From Planctomycetota bacterium (lineage in GTDB: Bacteria > Planctomycetota > UBA1135 > GCA-002686595), in the NCBI GenBank assembly GCA_028823345.1, contig JAPKBR010000015.1, forward strand, positions 1 through 64,000: a stretch of DNA of 64,000 nucleotides. Reading direction: 5' to 3'. Position 1 is the stretch's first letter. The number at the start of each line of letters is the position of its first letter. This document shows positions 27,755 to 36,139 of the stretch, piece after piece. A program made the translations under genes and the position numbers. The notes beneath the pieces are model-generated. The model was not told the DNA's origin. It ran no database searches and saw only the letters and a program-made list of their open reading frames with translations.

Positions 27755-28154
27755 CAGGTCGATTGGCGCTTGGGCTTTGCAGGTGTGAGTCGTGGACTTG
27801 AAGTCTGTCCCGGGGCCATGGGGGCTCCGGGCGGCATTCTGAAGGCCCAGTGGGGGCGAGTCAACGCCCGGGCGGGATCCCTTCCGGGCTCTTGAGACGC
27901 TTCAGGCCTCAAAGTCTTCCCCTCATCCTGAGAACCGGGGTCAAGAGAGGGCTTCCCAGGAGGGCATCTCCGGGGGGAACCGACGGGCCAACCCTTACAA
28001 ATGGGCCCTCGCTCGCCGAATTTCTGCCCATGACCCCGGATCTAGGGCTTGCAGGGGCCCTCCGTGCGGGGCATTCTCTTCGCCCAGAATATGGCGTGAC
28101 CTCGGAATGCGCTTGTCTGGTTTCCTTTCCCGGTTGGCCCCAAGATCCAAATCC
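27755..28154. other. 400-bp divergent intergenic region (gspD / nhaA)
   Basis: This gap must hold the promoters for the type II secretion operon (minus) and nhaA (plus). No open frame with recognisable content, no tRNA and no convincing promoter pair was found. If nhaA starts at the upstream ATG 28107, the gap shrinks to about 350 bp. Confidence 0.4.
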
Positions 28155-29456
28155 ATGAGTTCCTCCAAGCGCGGTTTCGTCAGCTACCTCCAAGAATTCT
28201 CGATTCCCTTGATCCTGGGAGTCATTGGCGCCCTCTTCGCCGCCAACCTAGCACCGGATTGGTACCACTACTGGTTTGGCACGGGACATGGGGAGGGCCC
28301 CGCAGTCTGGGAGCTACCCGGTCACATGACGGTCTTCGGCCATCATCTGAATCTGCACTTCTTCATTAACGATGTGTTCATGGTTTTCTTCTTTGGCATC
28401 GCCGCGAAGGAGATCACCGAGGCCTGCCTGCCCGGCGGTTCTCTCAACCCTCCGAGGAAAGCAGTCAATCCCCTGATCGCCACCCTTGGTGGAGTGGTTG
28501 GCCCCGTGGGATTCTTCTTCCTGGCGATGATGGCGATTGGGTCAGAGGGCTTTGGCGCGGAACCCGGCGATTGGGGCGAGTACCTCAGGGGCTGGGGCAT
28601 TCCCACTGCCACGGACATTGCCCTCGCATGGCTGGTGGCCCGCACGGTGTTCGGCAAGGGACACCCGGCGATCAACTTCCTGTTGCTGCTTGCGGTGGCA
28701 GATGACGCGATTGGCCTGGGAATCATCGCGATCTTCTACGGAGACCCGGAGGCCCCCGCGCGCCCCGAATTCCTGGGACTGGTGGTGGCCGGCATGGCCT
28801 TGGCCTTCGCTCTGCGCCGCTCTTCCGTGCGCGCATGGTGGCCCTACATTTTCCTGGCGGGGGGCTTGAGTTGGTGCGGCCTGATGATGGCTCACCTGCA
28901 TGCGGCCCTAGCCCTCGTGCCCATCGTGCCGTTCTTGCCCGCACCCAGGCGAGACACGGGCATGTTCACCTCGGAGGACGAAGTGGATGTGATGGGCGAG
29001 AAAACCGCCGAGGACCTGGGGATGCATCACTCGACCCTGGAAAACTACGAGCACCAGACCAAATTCTTCGTGGACTTTGGCCTGTTCTTCTTTGCCATGG
29101 GCAACGCGGGGGTTGAATTCGGCTCCCTCGGCCTCATGACCTGGGTTATTTTCTCCAGCCTGTTGGTGGGCAAGACCGTGGGCGTTGTGGGCTTCGGCAT
29201 GATTGCTAAGGTTCTTGGCTTCCCGCTTCCCACGGGCATGGCCATGAAGGATCTCTTCCTGGCGGGCATGATCGCCGGCCTGGGATTGACCGTGGCGCTC
29301 TTCGTGGCGGGTGCGGCCTATGGCAAGACTCAAATCGCGGGCATCGACCTTGAGGGTCAGGCCAAAATGGGCGCTCTGTTCTCAGGGGGCATCGCATTCC
29401 TGGCCATTGTGGCGGGCAAACTATTGAAGGCCAAGCGAACGGAAGAGGACTCCTGA
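28155..29456 (+). CDS. nhaA: Na+/H+ antiporter NhaA
   Basis: The protein (433 residues from ATG 28155; 449 if ATG 28107 is used) exchanges external protons for internal Na+ or Li+. It has about twelve helices and the family signatures: 'HFFINDVFMVFFFGIAAKEI', 'GWGIPTATDIALAWLVAR' with the transport Asp in 'TATDIA', 'LLLLAVADDAIGLGIIAIFY' with the paired aspartates of the ion site, and 'GMIAGLGLTVALFVAGAAY'. It is longer than E. coli NhaA (388); the extra length is a charged cytoplasmic loop near 'FTSEDEVDVMGEKTAEDLGMHHSTLENYEHQ'. Sodium handling fits a marine lifestyle. A hairpin follows the stop. Confidence 0.93.
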   Translation: MSSSKRGFVSYLQEFSIPLILGVIGALFAANLAPDWYHYWFGTGHGEGPAVWELPGHMTVFGHHLNLHFFINDVFMVFFFGIAAKEITEACLPGGSLNPPRKAVNPLIATLGGVVGPVGFFFLAMMAIGSEGFGAEPGDWGEYLRGWGIPTATDIALAWLVARTVFGKGHPAINFLLLLAVADDAIGLGIIAIFYGDPEAPARPEFLGLVVAGMALAFALRRSSVRAWWPYIFLAGGLSWCGLMMAHLHAALALVPIVPFLPAPRRDTGMFTSEDEVDVMGEKTAEDLGMHHSTLENYEHQTKFFVDFGLFFFAMGNAGVEFGSLGLMTWVIFSSLLVGKTVGVVGFGMIAKVLGFPLPTGMAMKDLFLAGMIAGLGLTVALFVAGAAYGKTQIAGIDLEGQAKMGALFSGGIAFLAIVAGKLLKAKRTEEDS

Positions 29457-29473
29457 GGGCCGAGGGTGCCCTT

Positions 29474-29503
29474 TTTGCCAGGGAGAGGCCCTCTCCAGGC
29501 AAA
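29474..29503. terminator. Hairpin after nhaA
   Basis: TTTGCC (29474-29479) pairs with GGCAAA (29498-29503), and GGAGAG pairs with CTCTCC around a GCC loop, giving about 12 paired bases with a small bulge. It lies 18 bp after the nhaA stop. The lack of a T-run on the plus strand makes it a tentative terminator. Confidence 0.5.
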
Positions 29504-29651
29504 CGGGGCTCCTGTCCGGTGGGGAGCTAGGTTCCCCTCCGGGGGGTGTTCTCACCTGGCGCGACTGGGTTAGGATATGGGCCCAAAGGGAGCACCAAAG
29601 GGCCCAGAGTTCCACGTGCCTCCCTCCCGCAATCGCGCCAACACACTTCTC

Positions 29652-30125
29652 ATGCATCTCTCTGAAATTTTGACCCCAAAGGACCTGCTGCTGGGTTTTA
29701 ACCCGGGAGACAAGTGGAACGGGATTCGAATCTTGCTCGAGGCGGTTGTGGCCCAGGGGCATCTGCCTAAAGAGGCCGAGGCCGAAGTTTTGCAAGCGGT
29801 GCTCGACCGTGAGCACTCCATGTCCACGGGTATGGAAGATGGCATAGCGATTCCCCATGCCGCAGTGGATGCGGTGAACCACGTGGTCGCCGCCGTGGGA
29901 CTTGTGTCCCCGGATACGGATCTGGACTTCGATGCGGTGGACGGGCTGCCGACCAAAGTCGCCGTTCTATTGATTATCCCGCGGGAAGAGAAGATGCTGC
30001 ACATCCGCACCATGGCCGAGGTTGCCAGAACCTTTGGAGACCAAGAGTTGCTGGCGCGACTGGTGGCCTGCAAGGACCAAGAGGAAGCCTTCACGCTTTT
30101 GACCTCCGCCGCGCACACTTCCTGA
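29652..30125 (+). CDS. PTS EIIA type-2 domain protein (PtsN-like)
   Basis: The 157-residue protein consists of one EIIA domain of the fructose/mannitol or nitrogen-PTS type. It starts 'MHLSEILTPKDLLLGF', and the phosphorylated histidine is in 'MEDGIAIPHAAVD' (about His69). 'VGLVSPDTDLDFDAVDGLPTKVAVLLIIPREEKMLHIRTMAEVARTF' matches the family's second half. With no sugar permease or EI/HPr nearby, a regulatory PtsN-like role is more likely than transport. The frame is open from 29577, but residues before MHLSEIL are low-complexity. Its TGA shares a base with the next ATG (TGATG), so expression of the two is coupled. Confidence 0.85.
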   Translation: MHLSEILTPKDLLLGFNPGDKWNGIRILLEAVVAQGHLPKEAEAEVLQAVLDREHSMSTGMEDGIAIPHAAVDAVNHVVAAVGLVSPDTDLDFDAVDGLPTKVAVLLIIPREEKMLHIRTMAEVARTFGDQELLARLVACKDQEEAFTLLTSAAHTS

Positions 30126-32824
30126 TGGAATCCCACGTGGCCCGGAGGGGCTCTTCTTTGGCCCTGGGAACCTCGGCGTTCCTGGCCGGGGCCTCTGGCA
30201 TGATGACCCAGCGTCTTGGGCTGTCGGCTTTGGACTTGTCCCTGGGCGCAGGGCTCGGAGCTGCCACGGGGCTCGCGCTTTACTTGGCCAGTTGGGCCCT
30301 TGGGGCCTGGCGCGCGGGGCGTCTGGCGGTGCCGGGAAACATGTTGCTCGTGGGTCTTGCAGCCGCAGGTAGTACGGGCCTTTTGGGTTGGAGCGTTGGG
30401 CGCGGAGCTTGGCTGAGCCTTGCGTGCTTGTTCCTCGCGGGCTTTTGTCAGGGCATGTTCCTGCCTCTTTTGGCGCGCCGGCGCGGGCCCCATGGAATCC
30501 CGCAGCTTTGGGCATTGAACTTGCTCGGCGCGGTTCTCGGCTTGGTGCTCTTGGGGGAGTGGGCGGCGGGGAGCTTTGGGGTTTGGGGACTCGGTTCCGC
30601 GGGTCTGTTGGCCGCACTATTGGCGGGAATTGCCTCCCATCGGATTGCACTGCCAGGGGTGGCGGAAGAAACCAGGCCATCCCAAGGGGATGGGGAACTC
30701 GAAACCGAACAGTCTCGCGGCGCTGCTCTTTCGAGTCGGGGGGCCGCTGGCATCGTGGTGCTGGCGACTCTCTTGACCGCCCTCTCGGAAAGCGTTCTGT
30801 TGCGCTTGGGAGCCTTGGACTTGGGTTCCATGCACGCCGCAACGGGACATGCTCTGGGTGGCGCGTTGGGGGCGCTGGCCCTGGGGGCTTGGCTCTTGCC
30901 CCGCTGGTTGCCCAGTGGGAAAAGTGGGCCCCTGGTTTGTTTGCTGCTCGCTGTGCTGGCCCACGGCCTTTGGTTTTGGCCAAGCTTTCATGTTGGGGTC
31001 GAGGAACTTTACCGCTGGAACTCCGATGGGCTTGGGGGACTCTTGGGGGGCGTCATGTTGGCCTCACCCCTGCTGCCCTTGGGGGCGCTGGTGCCAACGG
31101 TTCACCGGGCTCTTGAGGGGGAGAGCGGTCGACGCCTTGGAGATATGTTGTTGCCCGAAGCCCTTGGGGCGTTCTTGGTCTTGCCGTTGCTTTGGCTGGG
31201 GTCTGGATTCTTTGGTGCCCAAGGTTTTCTGGTGCTTTGCGCTGGCCTGTTGGTGATTCTGGCCTGGCGTTTGAATCACCGGGGCGTGGCCTCTTGGGCC
31301 GGGCTTGCGGCCATGGGCTTGGGCTTGCTGCCCGCACCCAGCCTGCAGACTCCGACCCTCAGACGCAGCGAGTTTCAGTTGCTGTCCCACACCAATGGAC
31401 CGCACTTTACCGTGGCCGTGGTAGAGGATCAGTTGCGCGGGGAGCGGACCCTCTTGACCGACGGCTTTCGGGCCACCGCCACGGGGGCTGACTATCACTA
31501 CATGCGGGCCCTTGGGCATCTGCCCGCGATCTTGCACCCCGCTCCTAGGCGGTCGGCGGTCTTAGCCTTTGGTACGGGGACAACAGCCGGTGCCCTCGCC
31601 ATGCACCCCGAGGTAGAGGAGCTGCACATCCTGGAACTCTCCGCCGCGGTGATCGATCAGGCGTCGTTCTTCGCCCAGGTGAATCGCAACGTCTTGCAAG
31701 ATCCGCGGGTACGCCTCAGGTTGGGGGATGGTCGCCGTTCGCTCTCGGAGATGGAGGACGAACTCGACCTCTTGACCATGGAGCCCCTGCTGCCCGATGC
31801 ACCCGGCGCGGTGTATCTTTACACCGAAGAGTTTTATCGAATTGCTCGCGGGGCCTTAGCCCCAGGGGGGATTCTTTGTCAGTGGGTGCCACCCCACGCC
31901 CTGCAGCCCAAAACCTGCCGAGCGGTGATGGGGGCCTTTGCCAGCTCGTTTCCTTGGGCAGGGGTTTTCCAATACGGCAGCCAGTGGATTTTGATCGGTG
32001 CAGAGCAAGCGCCGCCGCTTACCGCCAGCAACTTTCCGACCGAAGGCGCCCTGCACGCAGCCCTCACGCGCCTGGGCTTGCACGATCCCGCTGGGGTTGC
32101 GGCCCACTATTGGGTTTTATGTCCCCAAGCCCTGGCGTCCGAACGCGCCCTAACGGATTGGGACCCATGGATCCTGCACCGTGGACAATTCACCGGTGCA
32201 GAAGTCTTGAGTTGGTTGCCCGAGAACATGGCCTGGCTGCGGTCCCAGCCCCAACAGTTACCCGGGGTTTGGTCCTTGGTTCTGTCGGCCAAGGATCTGC
32301 AGCGACGCGACGCGCTTTCCTCCGCCCGTTTTGGGCGCGAGTTGATGAGCGCACGTCGCGCCCGCATGGGAGGCGCGACCCTTTCGGAGCAGGTGCTAGA
32401 TGAGGGCGCGGGTCAGAGCCTTGAATCAGTCCTAGCCCTGGCTCAAACCTACGGACCAGAGGATCCCGAGGTGCTGGGGTTGGTGAATGAGGTGAACTTC
32501 CAAGGGAGCTTTTCCCTGGGACTTGGATTGTTGGCCAGTGGGAAACCCGACCAGGCCCTTGAAGTGCTCTTGGGGGCGGCCGAGGCCAAGCCCCGACGTT
32601 CTGATGTGCACCTAGGGGTGGCCCTTGCGGCGGAAGGTATGGGATCCCACGGTTTGGCCCTCGCGGCGATCAACAAGGCCTTGGGACAATGTCCGGGCTT
32701 GTTGGAGAGTCGAGCCGGCCAGAAGATCACGGGCCTTGCGCCCGTGGAAACCGCCAGCTTGCTGCGGCGGGTTTTAGAACAGGCTAAACCCAATCCTGAA
32801 GGCGCTGCTTCAGGAACACGCTGA
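30125..32824 (+). CDS. Membrane-bound spermidine-synthase-like protein with C-terminal TPR region
   Basis: The 899-residue protein has three parts. Residues about 10-400 carry around a dozen hydrophobic helices, an MFS-like or polytopic region. Residues about 410-640 form a spermidine-synthase-type Rossmann domain, with 'SAVLAFGTGTTAGALAMHPEVEELHILELSAAVI' as nucleotide-binding motif and 'LYTEEFYRIARGALAPGGILCQWVPP' as the conserved late segment. Residues about 770-890 contain TPR-like helices ('LASGKPDQALEVLLGAAEAKPRRSDVHLGVALAAEGMG'). The usual catalytic aspartate segment reads 'LLTMEPLLPD', so true aminopropyl transfer is uncertain. Fused membrane forms are common in Planctomycetota but their substrate is unknown. 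The 3' end overlaps the convergent tsaC-ywlE gene by 41 bp. Confidence 0.75.
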   Translation: MESHVARRGSSLALGTSAFLAGASGMMTQRLGLSALDLSLGAGLGAATGLALYLASWALGAWRAGRLAVPGNMLLVGLAAAGSTGLLGWSVGRGAWLSLACLFLAGFCQGMFLPLLARRRGPHGIPQLWALNLLGAVLGLVLLGEWAAGSFGVWGLGSAGLLAALLAGIASHRIALPGVAEETRPSQGDGELETEQSRGAALSSRGAAGIVVLATLLTALSESVLLRLGALDLGSMHAATGHALGGALGALALGAWLLPRWLPSGKSGPLVCLLLAVLAHGLWFWPSFHVGVEELYRWNSDGLGGLLGGVMLASPLLPLGALVPTVHRALEGESGRRLGDMLLPEALGAFLVLPLLWLGSGFFGAQGFLVLCAGLLVILAWRLNHRGVASWAGLAAMGLGLLPAPSLQTPTLRRSEFQLLSHTNGPHFTVAVVEDQLRGERTLLTDGFRATATGADYHYMRALGHLPAILHPAPRRSAVLAFGTGTTAGALAMHPEVEELHILELSAAVIDQASFFAQVNRNVLQDPRVRLRLGDGRRSLSEMEDELDLLTMEPLLPDAPGAVYLYTEEFYRIARGALAPGGILCQWVPPHALQPKTCRAVMGAFASSFPWAGVFQYGSQWILIGAEQAPPLTASNFPTEGALHAALTRLGLHDPAGVAAHYWVLCPQALASERALTDWDPWILHRGQFTGAEVLSWLPENMAWLRSQPQQLPGVWSLVLSAKDLQRRDALSSARFGRELMSARRARMGGATLSEQVLDEGAGQSLESVLALAQTYGPEDPEVLGLVNEVNFQGSFSLGLGLLASGKPDQALEVLLGAAEAKPRRSDVHLGVALAAEGMGSHGLALAAINKALGQCPGLLESRAGQKITGLAPVETASLLRRVLEQAKPNPEGAASGTR

Positions 32825-33875
32825 TTGCGTCTCTTGTTTGGCGGTATTGCTTGAGGGATCCGCCGAAGGGGTCGGGAACATCTTGGCCCTCGGGGGAAAG
32901 CAACTCCACCGTGGGGCCTTGCCCCGCTGGTATTTCAGACAAGAGGACCTGCATGTGGGAGCGGGTCATGCAGTAGATCCGGTCCATGGCCATGACTCGC
33001 TCGATGGTTGCAGCTTGGGAGCGGTGGTCGATCAAGCTGAGCCCCTGTTCGGCAAGGGCCACGCAGGAATGTTCGCTGGGTTCCATGCCGTCCATTGCGC
33101 TCACGCCCATGGACATCACTTTAAAGCCGAAGGACTCGGGACTGGTGCGAAGGGTTTCCCTTAAGAGCGATTGTGTAAGGCCCTCTGCCATGGGGGATCG
33201 GCAGGTGTTCCCGGTGCAAACCATGGCGATCTTGAGGCCCGCGGTTTGTTGGAGGTTGGTGAGAGAAAGCAGTCCTTCGCGCATCAGTTCAAACTGGCCG
33301 GGGCCTACTCGTAAAACGCTGGAATCCTGGCCCTTGCCGATGGGTCCCCCGTCCAAAACTAAATCCGGTGGGGAGGTCAATCCCGCCTGGGCGTCCTCCG
33401 CATTCAAGGCGGCGGGCGAGCCCGAAGGGTTGGCGCTGGTGGCGACGATTGGAAAAGGTGCGCTCTTGAGCAAGGCTAAGGTTCCCCGATGGGCCGGCAC
33501 GCGCACCCCCAACCATTCCCCCTGGAGGATTTGTGACAGGTCCCGTCCAGCGGTTGGATTGGGACATGGGCGCACGAGGGTCAGTGGGCCCGGCCAATAG
33601 CGTTGGGTCAGGCGTCCCATCAAGCTCGGCCATGGGCTGCCCTCTCGGGCATCGGCCGCGCTGGGGGCATGCCAGGTGAAGGGGTGATCGGCTCCGCGGC
33701 CCTTGATGGCCCTCAAGCGTTCGAGGGCGTCCGTATGATCTGCCCGGGCAGCGAGGCCATAGACCGTTTCAGTGGGAAAGACCACGATGCCCCCTTCCTC
33801 AAGGATCTTGAGGGCGGTTTGCAGGGTCTTGGCACCTGGGGAGGTGCTGTCGGGGAGGTCGAGGGTCTGAATCAC
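32784..33875 (-). CDS. Fusion of Sua5/YrdC threonylcarbamoyl-AMP synthase and YwlE-type phosphatase
   Basis: This 363-residue two-domain protein has at residues 10-205 the YrdC/Sua5 fold: 'GIVVFPTETVYGLAARA', 'RLRAIKGRGADHPFTWH', 'RYWPGPLTLV', 'LGVRVPAH', 'IVATSANPSGSP'. This enzyme makes threonylcarbamoyl-AMP for the t6A37 modification of tRNA. Residues 213-363 are a low-molecular-weight phosphatase with P-loop 'VCTGNTCRSPMAEGL' (Cys220, Arg226) and general acid in 'DVPDPFGG' (Asp about 335). The Thr at the GNTCRSP position is the hallmark of protein-arginine phosphatase YwlE rather than tyrosine phosphatases, which usually have Ile. In Bacillus, ywlC (Sua5) and ywlE are near neighbours; here they are one chain. 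All catalytic residues look intact. Confidence 0.88.
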   Translation of the reverse strand: MIQTLDLPDSTSPGAKTLQTALKILEEGGIVVFPTETVYGLAARADHTDALERLRAIKGRGADHPFTWHAPSAADAREGSPWPSLMGRLTQRYWPGPLTLVRPCPNPTAGRDLSQILQGEWLGVRVPAHRGTLALLKSAPFPIVATSANPSGSPAALNAEDAQAGLTSPPDLVLDGGPIGKGQDSSVLRVGPGQFELMREGLLSLTNLQQTAGLKIAMVCTGNTCRSPMAEGLTQSLLRETLRTSPESFGFKVMSMGVSAMDGMEPSEHSCVALAEQGLSLIDHRSQAATIERVMAMDRIYCMTRSHMQVLLSEIPAGQGPTVELLSPEGQDVPDPFGGSLKQYRQTRDAISVFLKQRLQDWV

Positions 33876-33960
33876 GGGTGCGGAGGGGATGGGTGTGGGC
33901 TAGCCTATCGCCTTCACGGGGCCAAACGAAGCCCCTTGGCCCCTCCTAGGCTTACCCCGC

Positions 33961-34740
33961 GTGTCCAGCACTCCCAGCGAATCCTCCCCCCAGAGCACCT
34001 CGAAAGAGGAGCTACTGACCCGTTTGGCCCGGGGACTGGCCCATGAGATCAGGAATCCGCTTTCGACCATGGCGATCAACCTGACCTTGCTGGAGGAGGA
34101 ATTCACCCGCGCGGGGGAGGATGACCCTCGTTCTCGCAGGGCCTCTAAGCGGGTGCGCACCCTGCAACGGGAGGTCAGCCGGCTGGAGGGGATCTTGGGC
34201 GACTTTTTGCACTACGCCCGGGGCGGGATGGTCAATCGCCAGCCCGGAGATTTGGTCGCCTTTGTGCATGAGGTTTTGGAGTTCATGGAGCCCGAGCATC
34301 GCACCCATGAGATTCGCGTGCTATCCGACTTGGAAAGTGGTTTGCCGTTAGTTCTTTTGGATGGGGGCGTACTGCGTCAAGTGCTGATCAATCTGCTGGT
34401 CAACGCCCGTCAAGCCATGCCCGGTGGGGGCGAGCTGATCCTGCAAGTGCGCCGGGTGGGCCCACGCGCCCAGTTGGTGATCACTGATACGGGAGTGGGC
34501 ATGGATCCAGAGGAACTCGAGCATTGCTTTGATCTGTATTGGTCTACCAAGCGCGATGGGACGGGCCTGGGCCTGTCCACCGTGCGCCGCATCATCTTGC
34601 AACACGAGGGCACTATTGGCGTGGTCAGCGAAAAGGGTCGCGGGACGAGTTTCACCATCACCCTCCCTCTGGTGCAAGAGGTGACAGGCTCACGGGAAGT
34701 CGAGGAAAGCGATCGGAACCCCGAAGGGGAGCAGGAGTAA
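33961..34740 (+). CDS. Soluble NtrB-type sensor histidine kinase without sensory domain
   Basis: The 259-residue kinase starts almost directly with the dimerisation helix: 'LARGLAHEIRNPLSTMAINLTLLEEEF' (phospho-His about 28). The ATPase domain follows with N box 'QVLINLLVNARQAM', G1 'ITDTGVGMDPEE' and G2 'STKRDGTGLGLSTVRRI'. The H-E-I-R-N-P H-box and gene order match NtrB/ZraS-class kinases that partner sigma-54 activators. No transmembrane helix or PAS domain precedes the H-box, so signal input must come from another protein. The start is GTG 33961. The regulator starts four bases after its stop, so they form a two-gene operon. Confidence 0.9.
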   Translation: MSSTPSESSPQSTSKEELLTRLARGLAHEIRNPLSTMAINLTLLEEEFTRAGEDDPRSRRASKRVRTLQREVSRLEGILGDFLHYARGGMVNRQPGDLVAFVHEVLEFMEPEHRTHEIRVLSDLESGLPLVLLDGGVLRQVLINLLVNARQAMPGGGELILQVRRVGPRAQLVITDTGVGMDPEELEHCFDLYWSTKRDGTGLGLSTVRRIILQHEGTIGVVSEKGRGTSFTITLPLVQEVTGSREVEESDRNPEGEQE

Positions 34741-34744
34741 GACC

Positions 34745-36130
34745 ATGAGTGAAGCGAGCAATCCATCTCTTTTGATCGTCGATGACGATGTGGGCCACGC
34801 AGAATCTCTGCAGGACGCACTCGAAATGGACAACTATGAGTGTCAAGTGGTGCACGGAGGTGCCGAGGCACTCGAGGTCTTGCGCGAGAAGGCTTTCGAT
34901 GTGGTGTTGACAGATTTGGTCATGGCAGATGTCTCGGGCCTTGACCTCTTGCGCGAGTCCCGCAGTTTGCACCCGACTACCCCGGTGCTCATGATCACCG
35001 GTCACGCGACCATCGAAACCGCCGTGGACGCCATGCGCCAGGGGGCTGATGACTACATTGCTAAACCGGTGAATCTGCCGGAACTGCGCGCCAAATTGAG
35101 CCGGGCGGTGGATCGCGCCCGTTTGCTTGCGGACCACGAAGAGCTCAAACTTCAAAACGAAGACCTTCGCCGTCAGTTGGATGAGCGCTTTGGATTGGAG
35201 GGTATCTTGGGGCACTCTCCCCAAATGCAACGGGTGTTCCAGATCATCTCCCAGGTAGCCGCGACCCATGCGACCGTCTTGATTTTGGGGGAGAGCGGCA
35301 CGGGCAAGGAACTCGTGGCCCGCGCGTTGCACCGTTCCAGCCCAAGGGTCAAGCAGAACTTTGTGGCGGTCAATTGCGCCGCCTTGAGCGAGGGACTCAT
35401 CGAGTCCGAGTTGTTCGGGCACAAGCGTGGTGCATTCACCGGCGCCGTCACCGAGAAGCAAGGGCGCATCGCCTATGCGGACGGGGGTACTTTGTTCTTG
35501 GACGAGGTGGGGGACATGCCCCCCGCGACCCAGGCCAAATTGTTGCGCGTGTTGGAAAGCCGCGAAGTGGTTCAGGTGGGCGGGCACGAGGCCAAAAAAG
35601 TGGACATCCGTTTAGTGGCTGCCACCAACCGGGACCTGCGCAGCATGGTTGCCGAGGGCTCCTTCCGGGAGGACCTCCTCTTCCGTCTGCAAGTGGTGAC
35701 CATCGCCCTGCCACCCCTGCGGGACCGGGTGGGGGATTTGCCCCTGTTGCTCGAGTACTTTGTGCGCACCCTAGCGGCGGAGCACGGTCGCCCGGTGACG
35801 GGCATTTCCCCCGAGGCGCGGGCGGTGCTGGCTCGCCACGATTGGCCGGGTAATGTGCGCGAGTTGCGCAATGCGGTGGAGAACATGGTGCTCCTGGCCC
35901 AGGGCGAGGCCCTGCAGGTGGGCGACTTGCCCGAGTCGGTAGTGGCCGCAGGAGGGCAGGTCCGGGGAACTCAGTTGGACTTGGCCGGGCGCTCCCTGGC
36001 CGAGATGGAAGAGGCCTTGATTAAGGCCAACCTCGAACTGATGGAAGACAACCGCGAACGAACCGCCAAGGTGCTGGGCATCGGCGAGCGTACCCTCTAT
36101 CGCAAGATCAAAGAGTACGGCCTGCAGTAG
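34745..36130 (+). CDS. Sigma-54-dependent response regulator (NtrC family)
   Basis: The 461-residue regulator has three domains. The receiver domain carries the phospho-acceptor Asp in 'VVLTDLVMADVSG' (about 57) and the switch Thr/Lys in 'ITGHA' and 'AKPVN'. The AAA+ domain has Walker A 'LGESGTGKE' (about 182-189), the sigma-54-contacting 'GAFTGA' loop (about 229-234), Walker B 'GGTLFLDEVGDMP' and arginine fingers near 'FREDLLFRL'. The Fis-type HTH is at the end ('NRERTAKVLGIGERTLYRKIKEYGL'). It should activate promoters read by RNA polymerase with RpoN. The kinase just upstream is the obvious partner. A sequence resembling a -24/-12 element lies before dnaK about 930 bp downstream. Confidence 0.95.
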   Translation: MSEASNPSLLIVDDDVGHAESLQDALEMDNYECQVVHGGAEALEVLREKAFDVVLTDLVMADVSGLDLLRESRSLHPTTPVLMITGHATIETAVDAMRQGADDYIAKPVNLPELRAKLSRAVDRARLLADHEELKLQNEDLRRQLDERFGLEGILGHSPQMQRVFQIISQVAATHATVLILGESGTGKELVARALHRSSPRVKQNFVAVNCAALSEGLIESELFGHKRGAFTGAVTEKQGRIAYADGGTLFLDEVGDMPPATQAKLLRVLESREVVQVGGHEAKKVDIRLVAATNRDLRSMVAEGSFREDLLFRLQVVTIALPPLRDRVGDLPLLLEYFVRTLAAEHGRPVTGISPEARAVLARHDWPGNVRELRNAVENMVLLAQGEALQVGDLPESVVAAGGQVRGTQLDLAGRSLAEMEEALIKANLELMEDNRERTAKVLGIGERTLYRKIKEYGLQ

Positions 36131-36139
36131 CTCGCTGGG

